Part shown: positions 9,240 to 18,866 of the stretch, piece after piece
Layout: the number at the start of each line of letters is the position of its first letter
How positions within the stretch are numbered: position 1 is the first letter of the stretch
Assembly (NCBI GenBank): GCA_902768105.1
Contig: CACXJZ010000026.1
Location: 1-46,748 of the forward strand
Length of the DNA: 46,748 bases
Direction: 5' to 3'
Source: an uncultured Prevotellaceae bacterium
GTDB taxonomy: Bacteria > Bacteroidota > Bacteroidia > Bacteroidales > Bacteroidaceae
Notes under the pieces: model-generated
What the model saw: only the letters and a program-made list of their open reading frames with translations
What the model was told of the DNA's origin: nothing
Databases searched by the model: none
Translations under genes and position numbers: made by a program

Positions 9240-11162
9240 TTAGTTGTGTATAATCTGTGCAGATTGCGGTGACACGGAGGTTTCTTCGCCGACAAAACTC
9301 TCAACGCCTTCTTCTTCGATAACACCATTGCTACATACCATAACCCATTTATCGTCAGGAATGCGCACGCTTTGGCGCTCACGTGTGGTATTCAAAACAA
9401 CAATGATATCACGCCAATCGTCACGACCAGCATAATTTTTCAGTCGAAAAGCCACTACACCTGCAGGAGCCTCAAGAAACTCCAGATGTTTGCGAACCAA
9501 ATCGGCTGAGCCCAAACGGAAAGCAGGATGATGCTTGCGCAATTGGGTAAGCCGCTGATAGTATTTTAGCACCTGCGGATAACTTTGTGCATTGCTCCAA
9601 TCAATAACATTGATACTATCAGGCGACTCAAACGAATTATGTACACCCTTTTTACTGCGTAGCACCTCCTCGCCAGCCAACATAAATGGAATACCCTGCG
9701 ACGTAAATACTGCCGTCTGCGCCAACAGGTCAAGTCGAATCAGTTCAGCCTCCGTAATATTGGGAATGCTTGCTCTCAAACGGTCTGTCAAACACATATC
9801 GTCATGACAACTCACATAACTGATTAGCTGGCTGGGATCTAATGCCCACGGTTCCTTGCTGTAATTCACTTTCAACATATTGACCTGCGGATGGCTAATA
9901 CCACCCACAATGCCAAACTTCAGACTCTCCACCAGTTTTTGTTGCTCGTCCGTTGTCTGTTGTCCAAAGATTCCGGGTTTCGAATCGTTGTCAAAGGGGC
10001 CGCGCAACGCATCACGAATCTCGTCACTGAAAGCCGCAATACCAGGCATTTTCGTCACATTAGCCTTTACACCTAACTGCTCGCCAGACAATGCGCAAGA
10101 CCCTGCACTCCATCCTTCACCATAAATAAGAATAGTCGGGTCTATTTCATTGACCATATGGCGGATTTCGTTCATCGTCTCAATATCGTGACAGCCCATC
10201 AGATCGAAACGGAAACCATCAATGTGATACTCATTAATCCAATGCTTCACACTCTCCAGCATAAAACGGCGCATCATCGGCTGCTCACTGGCTGTCTCAT
10301 TTCCGCAACCACTTCCGTTACTGTACGTCCCGTCAGCATTCTTCCTATAATAATAGTCTGGATATGTATTTTGGAAATTAGAATGGTCAACGTCGTAAGT
10401 ATGATTATATACCACGTCAAGAATGACACGAATGCCTGCCTTGTGAAGAGCCTGAACCATTTGTTTGAACTCACGAATGCGACAGGCGGGATCATAGGGA
10501 TTCGTCGAGTAGGACCCTTCCGGCACATTATAGTTCACGGGATCATACCCCCAGTTGTATTGAGGCATATCCAGACGGGTCTCATCTACCGAGCCGTAAT
10601 CATAAGAGGGCAGGACATGGACGGCATTCACGCCCAGCGCTGTCAGGTGTTGAATAGCCCAGGGCTCCGTCAATGCCAAGAACTTTCCTTTGTATTGTGC
10701 ATCGTCACGACCAACAGAAAAATCGCGATGATGCATCTCGTAAATTACATGATCGACAGACATTTTTATCACAGGACGAACATCCTTTGCCCAACCAACA
10801 GGGTCTGTAGTCGTGAGATCAAGAATAGCAGCACGACGTCCGTTGATGCCCACCGCCTTAGCAAACACCCCCGGACACTCACCACGTCCCATATCAAATG
10901 TATAGAAAAGCCCCTTCAGGTCTCCTTTTATCGTCACAGTCCACAGTCCTTCAGGTGAAAGCTGCATCTTTGCGGTTTTCAGAAGACGTCCGGAAAGACC
11001 TTCTTTGTAAAGACGTACCACCACCCGTTTGGCAGTTTTTGGTGCAAACAACTTGAACGTTGTTGCCTCGGGAGTGTAAGTCATCTCATCAAACTTAAAG
11101 TTTTGAGCCAACATGACTGCTGTCATGGTTAGTAGTGCCATTGTTAGAAATACTTTCTTCAT
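9240..11162 (-). CDS. pulA: Type I pullulanase (alpha-glucan debranching enzyme)
   Basis: A 640-residue enzyme that hydrolyses alpha-1,6 branch points of pullulan, glycogen or starch fragments. The type I signature YNWGYDP is at residues 202-208. GH13 catalytic residues: D320 in GFRFD, E349 in IYGEG, D454 in SCHDD. The N-terminus (about residues 1-19, ending MLAQ) is a signal peptide, so it acts outside the cytoplasm. A short CBM48-like beta domain occupies residues 25-95. It sits 36 bases after glsB and 13 bases before the GH13 gene. Family assignment is firm; whether its substrate is dietary starch or the cell's own glycogen cannot be told. Confidence 0.93.
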   Translation of the reverse strand: MKKVFLTMALLTMTAVMLAQNFKFDEMTYTPEATTFKLFAPKTAKRVVVRLYKEGLSGRLLKTAKMQLSPEGLWTVTIKGDLKGLFYTFDMGRGECPGVFAKAVGINGRRAAILDLTTTDPVGWAKDVRPVIKMSVDHVIYEMHHRDFSVGRDDAQYKGKFLALTEPWAIQHLTALGVNAVHVLPSYDYGSVDETRLDMPQYNWGYDPVNYNVPEGSYSTNPYDPACRIREFKQMVQALHKAGIRVILDVVYNHTYDVDHSNFQNTYPDYYYRKNADGTYSNGSGCGNETASEQPMMRRFMLESVKHWINEYHIDGFRFDLMGCHDIETMNEIRHMVNEIDPTILIYGEGWSAGSCALSGEQLGVKANVTKMPGIAAFSDEIRDALRGPFDNDSKPGIFGQQTTDEQQKLVESLKFGIVGGISHPQVNMLKVNYSKEPWALDPSQLISYVSCHDDMCLTDRLRASIPNITEAELIRLDLLAQTAVFTSQGIPFMLAGEEVLRSKKGVHNSFESPDSINVIDWSNAQSYPQVLKYYQRLTQLRKHHPAFRLGSADLVRKHLEFLEAPAGVVAFRLKNYAGRDDWRDIIVVLNTTRERQSVRIPDDKWVMVCSNGVIEEEGVESFVGEETSVSPQSAQIIHN

Positions 11163-11198
11163 TTGTCTTAGGTTTTCAGTTAAATCGCTATAGCAGTA

Positions 11199-12194
11199 TT
11201 ATTTCTGCTCTTTATAGAAGATTTTGTTTGCACCACTCGTAATACGTACCGCCTCAGGATGCTGCTTGGCGAAAGAGTCTATATGGCGGACACGTTTTTG
11301 TTCAAGAATTTCATCAACCGCAATGAGGATACCCGTTTCTTCTACGTCTCCAAAGCCATCATTGATAGCCGTACCAAAGAGTTTCATGGTAGGCGACAGA
11401 CTCATATAGGCATTTACCAATGGTGGAATGTTATAGCCGAGCTTTCGTATCTCACGGTTTAGTATACGGTAATCATCCTTGAAATCAGTTTCACAGAATA
11501 ATGCAGCTAACTCCTGTTCGTCACTCTCTATTTTCAACGGTTTCATCGGGAGAATCAAGTTTTCCTTATCGTCAAAATGTTTCTTCAAAAAATATAGTAT
11601 CATGTCTCGTCCCTTCCGGATATAAGAGGGATACATCGTCATCTTACCGAAGAAATATTTGACGTTGGGTTTGATAACAATAAGTGCGCCAAGACCATCC
11701 CAAAGGTTGTCGAGCGCAAAGAGACTCTTTGAGCCATTAGCACTCGTGTTCTGGTATGGTAGTGAAACGAAGGAACGACCAAGTTCAATCGTTTGTGGGA
11801 GATATTCGCTGACAAATTTCTCACTGAAACGAAACATATGACTGGTAGCAAGTATGGGCTGTCCCTGAGCATCTATCTCAACGTCAGTTCCAAGGATATA
11901 ACGATAGCCCCCTATGATTTCTTCGGCTTCAGGATTCCAAACGATAAGCTGTTTGTAGCAATTCTCGCAAAGATCGAACTCATCGAGGTCCAATGCCTTA
12001 CCTGTTCCACCACCTGCAGCACGGAATGCAATCTCACGCAGACGACCAATCTCGCGCAACGTATTTGGAGCATTGTGTATGTCAACAATGTATATCTCAT
12101 TGTGACTCTTATTTGTCATGCGTAACTGTCGTTCCGAAGTCAGTTCGCTTTTTATTAACGCCTTATCAATAGGCTCAATGATGGTTTGTTCCAT
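11199..12194 (-). CDS. glsB: Glycine-lipid N-acyltransferase (GlsB type, GNAT fold)
   Basis: A 331-residue cytoplasmic acyltransferase. Family knowledge: in Bacteroides, GlsB joins a 3-hydroxy fatty acid to glycine to give commendamide, the precursor of glycine lipids. What is visible: the 'hemolysin-like' GNAT pattern with IREIAFRAAGGGTGKALDLDEFDLCENCYKQL-type N-terminus, EEIIGGYRYI, MFRFSEKFV, ELGRSFV and LFALDNLWDGLG. I chose the ATG at 12194 because it falls two bases after the stop of the upstream acyltransferase gene; a frame open to 12236 would overlap that gene. The pairing with a PlsC-like gene is what makes the glsB call persuasive. Confidence 0.82.
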   Translation of the reverse strand: MEQTIIEPIDKALIKSELTSERQLRMTNKSHNEIYIVDIHNAPNTLREIGRLREIAFRAAGGGTGKALDLDEFDLCENCYKQLIVWNPEAEEIIGGYRYILGTDVEIDAQGQPILATSHMFRFSEKFVSEYLPQTIELGRSFVSLPYQNTSANGSKSLFALDNLWDGLGALIVIKPNVKYFFGKMTMYPSYIRKGRDMILYFLKKHFDDKENLILPMKPLKIESDEQELAALFCETDFKDDYRILNREIRKLGYNIPPLVNAYMSLSPTMKLFGTAINDGFGDVEETGILIAVDEILEQKRVRHIDSFAKQHPEAVRITSGANKIFYKEQK

Positions 12195-12196
12195 TT

Positions 12197-13009
12197 CTAT
12201 AGATTGTAAACTCTGTCCTGTACAAATTTTGCCCATTCATTCGGGCTTTTAGATTTATCAAAGGTCTGCCAAGGAATAGGTTTCCCTATTGTGACAGTAA
12301 ACGACTTATGTACATTCTTGTACATCTCATCGACAAGGAAAATCATTGCCAAATTGAATGGAAGAAAACGGTCGCTGAAGTTTGCTAGGCGATAGAAAAA
12401 GTTGCTGTTACAGCCACTGAAATGAATAGGCACCACATCACGATGATACTGCACGCTCTTGGTGACAAAGGTCTTCTTCCATGGCAAATCACGTATAACG
12501 CCTTTCTTGCGTCGTGAACACAGACCTGCAGGGAACATCAGCATATGATTCTCACTTTGGAACCCCGTTTCTACCATAGCAGGAAACGAACGTGCCTGCG
12601 ATCCCGTCTTGTTAATCGGAATACAAAGCGGTGCCAGTCCTGGCAGGTTCATAAGCAGGTCATTCACCAGATAACGAAAACGCGAATCATAATGACGACC
12701 AATGATAGCTCCCAATGCCACGCCGTCCTCACCACCCAGGGGATGATTGCTTACAAAGGTATATAACCTTCCGTCGCCAGGCGATGGTAGGTTTTCTTTT
12801 CCATTTATTTCCAATGTCATATCAAGGTAACGAACACACTCCTCAAGCCATTCGGTACCTGTCTTGTCACGACTTTCCCAGAGGAAAGCATTTACCTGAT
12901 CCTGATGAACGATACGCTTCAACCAGCCAACAAGAAATGACGGCACATACTTTGACTTAACGCCCATTTTGCCTTTCAGTATTTGGTCAATGTCTATCGT
13001 TTTCTCCAT
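12197..13009 (-). CDS. glsA: Glycine-lipid O-acyltransferase (GlsA type, PlsC-like)
   Basis: A 270-residue PlsC-superfamily acyltransferase, the expected partner of glsB; in Bacteroides GlsA adds a second acyl chain to the hydroxyl of the N-acyl glycine. The catalytic histidine is in SNHPLGGEDG (a spaced-out variant of the HX4D motif), and the FPAGLCSRRKKG stretch corresponds to the family's FPEG block. The start at 13009 (MEKTIDID) is preferred because the -7 promoter box lies at 13053-13060, so an upstream ATG at 13075 would precede the transcript. It is the first gene of the minus-strand operon that continues into pulA. Confidence 0.82.
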   Translation of the reverse strand: MEKTIDIDQILKGKMGVKSKYVPSFLVGWLKRIVHQDQVNAFLWESRDKTGTEWLEECVRYLDMTLEINGKENLPSPGDGRLYTFVSNHPLGGEDGVALGAIIGRHYDSRFRYLVNDLLMNLPGLAPLCIPINKTGSQARSFPAMVETGFQSENHMLMFPAGLCSRRKKGVIRDLPWKKTFVTKSVQYHRDVVPIHFSGCNSNFFYRLANFSDRFLPFNLAMIFLVDEMYKNVHKSFTVTIGKPIPWQTFDKSKSPNEWAKFVQDRVYNL

Positions 13010-13052
13010 GTTCTCGTATAAAATCTTTTTGCTTTCTTGCCGATTTAAGTTG

Positions 13053-13060
13053 CAAATATA
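13053..13060 (-). promoter_or_regulatory. -7 box for the glsA operon
   Basis: The minus strand reads TATATTTG (TAnnTTTG), 43 bases before the chosen glsA ATG. It is divergent from the mraZ promoter. Confidence 0.65.
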
Positions 13061-13261
13061 GTGATAATCTTTCAAATAGTCAACATTTTTCGGTTAAAAT
13101 GTTCAAATTGCTAAAAAAGATAACAATTCTTCTCTTTTCGTGAATCATAAAAGCATTAAAAGGTGGTACATTTACACCACCAAGTACAATATTCTATATT
13201 CTCCTCATTTACAGCCAATTATAAATTTTTAGAAAAATATTTGAAAATTTTCTTCAATAAA

Positions 13262-13281
13262 TGTGGGGAATTGTGGGGAAT
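13262..13281 (+). promoter_or_regulatory. Tandem MraZ-type operator
   Basis: Two perfect head-to-tail copies of TGTGGGGAAT. The core TGGGG recurs with a five-base gap, which is the TGGGN-N5-TGGGN layout described for the E. coli MraZ site (there three copies). The repeats end six bases before the -7 box of the mraZ promoter, so bound MraZ would block it. Confidence 0.8.
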
Positions 13282-13287
13282 TTTTAT

Positions 13288-13295
13288 TACCTTTG
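13288..13295 (+). promoter_or_regulatory. dcw cluster promoter, -7 box
   Basis: TACCTTTG, 29 bases before the mraZ ATG. No good -33 TTTG is present at the usual distance; that place is taken by the TGTGGGGAAT repeats. Confidence 0.75.
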
Positions 13296-13324
13296 CAGCC
13301 AAAGACATTTTTAAATAAGTACAC

Positions 13325-13780
13325 ATGCGATTTTTAGGTAACATAGAAGCCAAGACGGACACGAAGGGACGTGCATTCCTTCCCGCTGTTTTCCGTAAGG
13401 TACTGCAGGCAGCAGGAGAAGAGCGACTGGTGATGCGAAAAGACATTCACCAGCAGTGTCTTGTACTCTACCCTGAATCGGTATGGAATGAGCAGATGGA
13501 CACATTGCGCCAGCGCCTGAATCGTTGGAACAAGCAACACCAACAGGTATTCCGCCAGTTCGTATCAGAAGTAGAGGTGCTGGTGCTTGACAGTAATGGC
13601 CGTTTCCTGATTTCCAAGCGATATCAGAAACTGGCAGCCATTGAGCAGGACATCAAGTTCATTGGCATGGGCGACACCATCGAGATATGGGCAAGCCAGC
13701 AGGCAGAGCAGGCCCAAATGAAGCCCGAGGAGTTTAGCACGGCCATTGAAGAGCTCATGGATATAGAAGGAACAAAATAG
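13325..13780 (+). CDS. mraZ: Division/cell wall cluster transcriptional regulator MraZ
   Basis: A 151-residue DNA-binding protein, first gene of the dcw cluster. It has two SpoVT/AbrB-type halves: MRFLGNIEAKTDTKGRAFLPAVFR at the N-terminus and VLVLDSNGRFLISKRYQKLAAIEQDIKFIGMGDTIEIW in the second half, both standard MraZ patterns. MraZ forms ring-shaped oligomers that bind direct repeats in their own promoter; such repeats are present at 13262-13281, which argues for autoregulation. The gap to rsmH is 20 bases. Confidence 0.95.
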   Translation: MRFLGNIEAKTDTKGRAFLPAVFRKVLQAAGEERLVMRKDIHQQCLVLYPESVWNEQMDTLRQRLNRWNKQHQQVFRQFVSEVEVLVLDSNGRFLISKRYQKLAAIEQDIKFIGMGDTIEIWASQQAEQAQMKPEEFSTAIEELMDIEGTK

Positions 13781-13800
13781 ACACTTTGAAGATTTGAGAG

Positions 13801-14715
13801 ATGAAAAGTGAGGAAGGAGCATACCACGTACCCGTATTACTCAGCGAGAGCGTTGAGGGGCTGAATATCAAAGCCAGCGGAATTTACGTGGATGTTACCT
13901 TCGGAGGAGGTGGCCACAGTCGCGAGATTCTCAGACGGTTGGGCAAGAAAGGCCACCTGTACAGTTTTGATCAGGATGCAGATGCGGAAGCAAACATTGT
14001 TGATGACGAGCGTTTTACCTTTGTCAGAAGCAATTTTCGCTACCTGAGCAACTGGATGCGTTACTACAAGGTAGAACACGTTGACGGCGTGCTGGCTGAT
14101 CTAGGTGTATCAAGTCATCATTTCGATGATGCCGAGCGCGGATTCTCATTCCGCTTCGATGCGCCATTAGATATGCGTATGAACAAACGTGCTGGACAGA
14201 CGGCAGCAGACATTGTCAACAACTATGACGAGCAAAAGCTGGCAGACGTGTTCTACCTGTATGGAGAATTAAAACAGTCACGACGGCTCGCTGCAGCCAT
14301 TGTAAACTGGCGCAAAGAGAAACGCATTGACACCACAGCCGACCTGTTAAGTGCAACAGAAAAATACTTTCAGCGCGAGCGAGAGAAAAAAGAACAAACT
14401 AAGCTATTTCAGGCTCTGCGCATAGAGGTTAACCACGAGATGGGGGCATTGCGTGACATGCTGAAAGGTGTCACACAGATACTGGACAAAGGAGGACGGT
14501 TAAGCGTCATCACCTATCATTCATTGGAAGACCGAATTGTAAAGAATGTTATGCGTGCAGGCAATGCCGAGGGGCGTGTACACCAGGACTTCTTCGGTCG
14601 ATCGGAAGGCCCGTTCCAACTGATTAACAATAAGGTTATCACACCCTCTGACGAGGAACTGGAGCGTAATCCGCGTAGTCGTAGCGCCAAACTTAGAATA
14701 GCAGAAAAGATATAG
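13801..14715 (+). CDS. rsmH: 16S rRNA m4C1402 methyltransferase
   Basis: A 304-residue SAM-dependent methyltransferase (MraW) that N4-methylates C1402 of 16S rRNA. The N-terminus YHVPVLLSESVEGL and the SAM site YVDVTFGGGGHSREIL are diagnostic; ADLGVSSHHFDDAERGFSFRFDAPLDMRM and the C-terminal VITYHSLEDRIVKN are also family blocks. Complete length. It is second in the dcw cluster and is followed by the ftsL-like gene after four bases. Confidence 0.97.
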   Translation: MKSEEGAYHVPVLLSESVEGLNIKASGIYVDVTFGGGGHSREILRRLGKKGHLYSFDQDADAEANIVDDERFTFVRSNFRYLSNWMRYYKVEHVDGVLADLGVSSHHFDDAERGFSFRFDAPLDMRMNKRAGQTAADIVNNYDEQKLADVFYLYGELKQSRRLAAAIVNWRKEKRIDTTADLLSATEKYFQREREKKEQTKLFQALRIEVNHEMGALRDMLKGVTQILDKGGRLSVITYHSLEDRIVKNVMRAGNAEGRVHQDFFGRSEGPFQLINNKVITPSDEELERNPRSRSAKLRIAEKI

Positions 14716-14719
14716 CATT

Positions 14720-15178
14720 ATGGCAGATAAAGATATCGAAAAAAACATTGAGCTAACCTTCGAGGAACCCCACGAAGAAGAAAAAGCGGAGCACAAACTG
14801 AAGGATACTTTAAAGAAGATTAAGGAGAACGTCCATGAGGACGACCCCCGGCCTTCGCAAAGCCTTACCTTCCGTTCTATTTTGGGCGGTGACATCCTGA
14901 CTGGCGAGATGGTACGCAATCACATCTGGCTTTTTGCCTTCATCGTTGCTCTGGCCACAGCCTATGTTGCTATCCGATACCAATGTCAACAGGATGTTAT
15001 TGCCATCGATCGCCTGAACGCCGAACTGACAGACGCCAAATACAAGGCATTATCCAGTTCCAGCACCCTAACGGAGAAATGCCGCGAGAGCCATGTGCTC
15101 GACATACTGAAAATGAACAAGGACTCGTTACTGCATATTGCAGACCAGCACCCTTATATAATTAATGTACCCGAATAA
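14720..15178 (+). CDS. ftsL: FtsL-like division protein
   Basis: A 152-residue bitopic membrane protein. Residues 1-65 are charged and cytoplasmic, residues about 68-86 are a single transmembrane helix (HIWLFAFIVALATAYVAI), and residues 87-125 look like a periplasmic coiled coil. Sequence alone is not distinctive, but the place between rsmH and ftsI, the size and the topology are those of the Bacteroidetes FtsL-like protein that works with FtsQ and FtsB. The cytoplasmic tail is longer than in E. coli FtsL. Confidence 0.8.
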   Translation: MADKDIEKNIELTFEEPHEEEKAEHKLKDTLKKIKENVHEDDPRPSQSLTFRSILGGDILTGEMVRNHIWLFAFIVALATAYVAIRYQCQQDVIAIDRLNAELTDAKYKALSSSSTLTEKCRESHVLDILKMNKDSLLHIADQHPYIINVPE

Positions 15179-15181
15179 GAG

Positions 15182-17356
15182 ATGAGCAAGTTTGACAGAG
15201 AAAAAGTAATGCCGCGCTACTTCCTGATTGCTGTAGTGCTTTCCGTTATAGGCGTTGCCGTTTTGGTCAAGGCGCTCTACATCATGACTGCCAAGAAAGA
15301 ATATTGGACCGAGGTGGCTGACCGTTTGAAGCGTGACAGCATAAGCGTTAAGCCTACCCGTGGAAACATCTTAAGCTGTGATGGTCAGTTGATGGCTACC
15401 TCCATTCCCGAATATAAAATCTTCATGGATTTTCAGGCCGCTGCCTTTAATAACGACTCTTTGTGGAACGAGAAACTGGATAGCGTCTGCAATGGACTGC
15501 ACGAGATATTCCCACAAAGAAGTGCTGAGGAATTCAGAAAAACCTTAGAAGAAGGACGTAAGAAGGTGCAAAAGAATGGCACAGTAGGGGCACGCCACTG
15601 GGCAATATGGCCACACCGTATGAACTATGATACTTATACGGAAGTGAAGAATCTGCCTTTCTTCAACATGCCCAAATACAAGAGCGGATTCCACGAGGAG
15701 ATTTACAATGCCCGCCGTCGTCCGTTTACATCACTCGCCATGCGCACTATTGGCGGTCTGTATGGTGCTAAAGATTCGGCATATTACGGCATAGAATTGT
15801 CATACGACTCCATTCTCCGAGGTACAAACGGACTAGTCAATCGTCGTAAGGTATTGAACAAATACCGCAACATCATGCTGCAGCAACCCATTGACGGTGG
15901 TGATATAGTAACGACAATTGACGTCAATATGCAAGACTTGGCTGAGCATGCCTTGATAGACATGCTGAAAAGCCCTCAGGTGAACGGTGAGATGGGAGTA
16001 GCTATCGTAATGGAAGTGAAAACCGGTGATGTAAAGGCCATTGTTAATATGATTAAGAATGACCAAGGCAACTATATTGAAGCCGTCAACTCTGCCATCA
16101 GCTACCGTTGCGAGCCTGGCTCTGTATTCAAGACAGCAAGTTTCCTTGTAGCACTGGATGACGGTGTGGTAGATACAACTTACCGCATTGAAACAGGCTC
16201 TGGCGTCTATCACATGCATGGACGTGACATGAAGGATCACAACTGGCGTAACGGTGGCTACCACAACATTTCACTGCCACGTGCACTCGAAGTGAGTTCC
16301 AATATCGGTGTAAGCCGCGTTATCGACGAACACTACGGCACGAACCCTGAACGATATGTGGAGGGACTGTACCGCATCGGCATCGCCGAAGACCTGAAGA
16401 TTCCTTTGGTAGGTTATTTACCTCCCGTCATTCGTATGCCAAGAAAGAATAAGCGCGGGCAATATGAAAACTGGAGTAAGACAGCATTACCATGGATGTC
16501 GATTGGCTACGAAACACAGATAGCACCCATTAATACTGTAACATTCTATAACGCCATTGCCAATAATGGTCGCATGATGCGTCCACGTTTCGTCAAGAAA
16601 GTGGTAAAGGACGGTCAGACCTTGATGGAATTCCCGCCCGAGGTTATCAAGGAACACATTGCCAAGCCACAGACCATCAAGACCATGCAGACCATTTTGG
16701 AACATGTAGTCAGTCAGGGACTTGGGAAAAAGGCAGGTTCACATACTTTTAAGGTAGCAGGTAAGACAGGTACTGCCCAGGTGGCAGATCAGCATGGTGG
16801 CTACCATTCAGGCACCACCCGTTACTGGTTATCTTTTGCCGGATACTTCCCAGCCGACAATCCTAAATATTCCTGCATAGTCTGTATTAAGAAGACTGGC
16901 CTTCCTGCTTCTGGCGGTGGTATGAGCGGTGTAGTGTTCCACCATATCTCTGAGGGCATCATGGCACGCTACCTAAGACTCAACGTCCAAGATGCACACG
17001 ATTCCACCTCTATAGTCATTCCTGATGTTAAGAATGGTGATTTGATAGCAGCAAATTACGTGCTTCGACAACTGGGCATCAAGACAAACAGCGGATGGAA
17101 TGGGGAAGTGGCAACAGGCAACCCCATCTGGGGTAACACTGTCCGCAACAAGGAGAATGTGGTCATGACTCCCACCAAGATGGCAACAAACACCATGCCT
17201 GACGTCACAGGAATGGGAGCTCGCGATGCCGTCTATCTCTTGGAAAGTAGAGGGTTGAAGGTGAAACTGAACGGCCGTGGAAAAGTCAGGTCACAAAGCC
17301 TGAGCTTCGGTAAGGAGATTGTTCCTGGCAACACCTGCATATTGACATTGAACTAA
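15182..17356 (+). CDS. ftsI: Septal peptidoglycan transpeptidase (PBP with PASTA domain)
   Basis: A 724-residue class B penicillin-binding protein that cross-links septal peptidoglycan. One N-terminal transmembrane helix (about residues 13-35), a PBP dimerisation domain, then the transpeptidase: SxxK with S314 in EPGSVFKTAS, SxN in VSSNIG near residue 376, and KTGTAQ near 530. The C-terminal 60 residues (VTGMGARDAVYLLESRGLKV) form one PASTA domain, as in SpoVD-type and Bacteroidetes FtsI proteins; E. coli FtsI lacks it. Starts three bases after ftsL. Complete and probably essential. Confidence 0.95.
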   Translation: MSKFDREKVMPRYFLIAVVLSVIGVAVLVKALYIMTAKKEYWTEVADRLKRDSISVKPTRGNILSCDGQLMATSIPEYKIFMDFQAAAFNNDSLWNEKLDSVCNGLHEIFPQRSAEEFRKTLEEGRKKVQKNGTVGARHWAIWPHRMNYDTYTEVKNLPFFNMPKYKSGFHEEIYNARRRPFTSLAMRTIGGLYGAKDSAYYGIELSYDSILRGTNGLVNRRKVLNKYRNIMLQQPIDGGDIVTTIDVNMQDLAEHALIDMLKSPQVNGEMGVAIVMEVKTGDVKAIVNMIKNDQGNYIEAVNSAISYRCEPGSVFKTASFLVALDDGVVDTTYRIETGSGVYHMHGRDMKDHNWRNGGYHNISLPRALEVSSNIGVSRVIDEHYGTNPERYVEGLYRIGIAEDLKIPLVGYLPPVIRMPRKNKRGQYENWSKTALPWMSIGYETQIAPINTVTFYNAIANNGRMMRPRFVKKVVKDGQTLMEFPPEVIKEHIAKPQTIKTMQTILEHVVSQGLGKKAGSHTFKVAGKTGTAQVADQHGGYHSGTTRYWLSFAGYFPADNPKYSCIVCIKKTGLPASGGGMSGVVFHHISEGIMARYLRLNVQDAHDSTSIVIPDVKNGDLIAANYVLRQLGIKTNSGWNGEVATGNPIWGNTVRNKENVVMTPTKMATNTMPDVTGMGARDAVYLLESRGLKVKLNGRGKVRSQSLSFGKEIVPGNTCILTLN

Positions 17357-17377
17357 CATATATAATAAGGTATAGAG

Positions 17378-18835
17378 ATGAAGCTAAGTGAACTGCTCAA
17401 AAACATCCAGCCTATCGGTATTCAAGGGAACACCGATATCGACATTTCGGGCATCAACATCGACTCCCGAAGAGTAGAGAACGGACATCTGTTTGTGGCT
17501 ATGAAAGGCACACAGACAGACGGACACAAGTATATCCCCAAGGCACTGGAGTTGGGGGCAGCGGCTATTCTCTGCGAAGACCTCCCCTCAGAACTGCAGA
17601 GCGGCATCACCTATGTACAGGTGGCCTCTACCGAAGCAGCAGTAGGTCCTGTAGCGACGCTCTTCTACGGTTCTCCCTCACAAAAGCTGAAACTGGTAGG
17701 TGTTACGGGGACCAACGGCAAAACCACTATCGCCACCTTATTATTCCACATGTTCCGCAAATTCGGTCATAAGTGTGGACTGCTCTCTACTGTTTGCAAC
17801 TACATTGAAGATGAAGCCATTCCCACCGACCACACCACACCTGACCCCATCGAGCTTAACCAGTTATTAGCTCGCATGGTGAATGCCGGCTGCGAATATG
17901 CCTTTATGGAGTGTTCAAGCCATGCCATCCAGCAGCAACGCATCGGAGGTCTAAAGTTTGCCGGTGCCCTTTTCACCAACCTGACACGCGACCATTTGGA
18001 CTATCATAAGACGTTCGAGAACTATCGCAACGCAAAAAAGATGTTCTTTGACGGATTGAGCAAGGAGGCTTTTGCCATTACCAATGCCGACGACAAGAAT
18101 GGTATGTTCATGGTACAGAACTGTAAGGCACAAATCAAGACCTACTCCACACGTACAATGGCCGACTTCAAGGCACGCATCATCGAGTGTCACTTCGAAG
18201 GCATGTATCTGGAGATTGACGGCCGTGAGGTAGGCGTACAATTCATCGGTAAGTTCAATGTCAGCAACCTGTTAGCCGTATATGGTGCTGCCATCATGTT
18301 GGGAAAGAAGCCTGAAGACATCCTTGTCATCCTCAGCACGCTGAAGAGTGTCAGTGGCAGACTGGAGCCCGTCCATTCTCCCGATGGCGTGACAGCCATT
18401 GTCGATTATGCTCACACCCCCGATGCCCTTGAGAACGTGTTAAACGCAATCCATGAGGTGCTTGACGGAAAGGGCGGCCACGTCATCACCGTTTGCGGAG
18501 CTGGCGGCAACCGCGACAAGGGTAAGCGTCCGCTGATGGCACAGGAGGCCGCCAAGCAAAGTGACAAGGTGATTATCACGAGCGACAATCCCCGTTTCGA
18601 GGAACCGCAGGACATCATCAACGATATGCTGGCTGGTCTCAATTCACAGCAGATGAAGAAAGTGTTGAGCATTTCCGACCGTCGCGAGGCTATACGCACA
18701 GCCACTATGCTAGCACAAAAGGGCGACGTCATTCTCATTGCCGGCAAGGGCCATGAGGACTATCAGGAGATTAAAGGCGTGAAGCACCATTTCGATGACA
18801 AAGAGGTGGTACGCGAAATCTTTGGAGAAGCATAA
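17378..18835 (+). CDS. murE: UDP-MurNAc-tripeptide synthetase
   Basis: A 485-residue cytoplasmic ligase that adds the third amino acid to UDP-MurNAc-Ala-Glu. The ATP site is [15 protein letters not shown]. The motif DNPR (in [11 protein letters not shown]) marks the meso-diaminopimelate-type enzyme, so the peptidoglycan is expected to be DAP-linked. Other Mur-ligase blocks: DYAHTPDAL and [14 protein letters not shown]. It lies between ftsI and mraY; the 31-base spacer to mraY is one of the window's short-repeat spacers. Confidence 0.96.
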   Translation: MKLSELLKNIQPIGIQGNTDIDISGINIDSRRVENGHLFVAMKGTQTDGHKYIPKALELGAAAILCEDLPSELQSGITYVQVASTEAAVGPVATLFYGSPSQKLKLVGVTGTNGKTTIATLLFHMFRKFGHKCGLLSTVCNYIEDEAIPTDHTTPDPIELNQLLARMVNAGCEYAFMECSSHAIQQQRIGGLKFAGALFTNLTRDHLDYHKTFENYRNAKKMFFDGLSKEAFAITNADDKNGMFMVQNCKAQIKTYSTRTMADFKARIIECHFEGMYLEIDGREVGVQFIGKFNVSNLLAVYGAAIMLGKKPEDILVILSTLKSVSGRLEPVHSPDGVTAIVDYAHTPDALENVLNAIHEVLDGKGGHVITVCGAGGNRDKGKRPLMAQEAAKQSDKVIITSDNPRFEEPQDIINDMLAGLNSQQMKKVLSISDRREAIRTATMLAQKGDVILIAGKGHEDYQEIKGVKHHFDDKEVVREIFGEA

Positions 18836-18838
18836 TTC

Positions 18839-18860
18839 GTAAACTGTCAAATTGTAAATA
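18839..18860 (+). repeat. Heptad-like spacer before mraY
   Basis: Units GTAAACT, GTCAAATT and GTAAATA in tandem (7, 8 and 7 bases), filling the gap between murE and mraY. Same type as the ftsZ spacer at 27441-27461. Confidence 0.5.
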
Positions 18861-18866
18861 TTAGAG

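Noticed and set aside
10158-10958. 266-residue open frame on the plus strand opposite the pullulanase gene
   Set aside because: It is antisense to a gene with intact GH13 catalytic motifs and shows no family pattern, signal peptide or promoter.
13162-13181. GGTGGT/ACCACC hairpin upstream of mraZ taken as a terminator or operator
   Set aside because: Six-bp stem with no T-tract and no link to either divergent promoter; too weak to claim.
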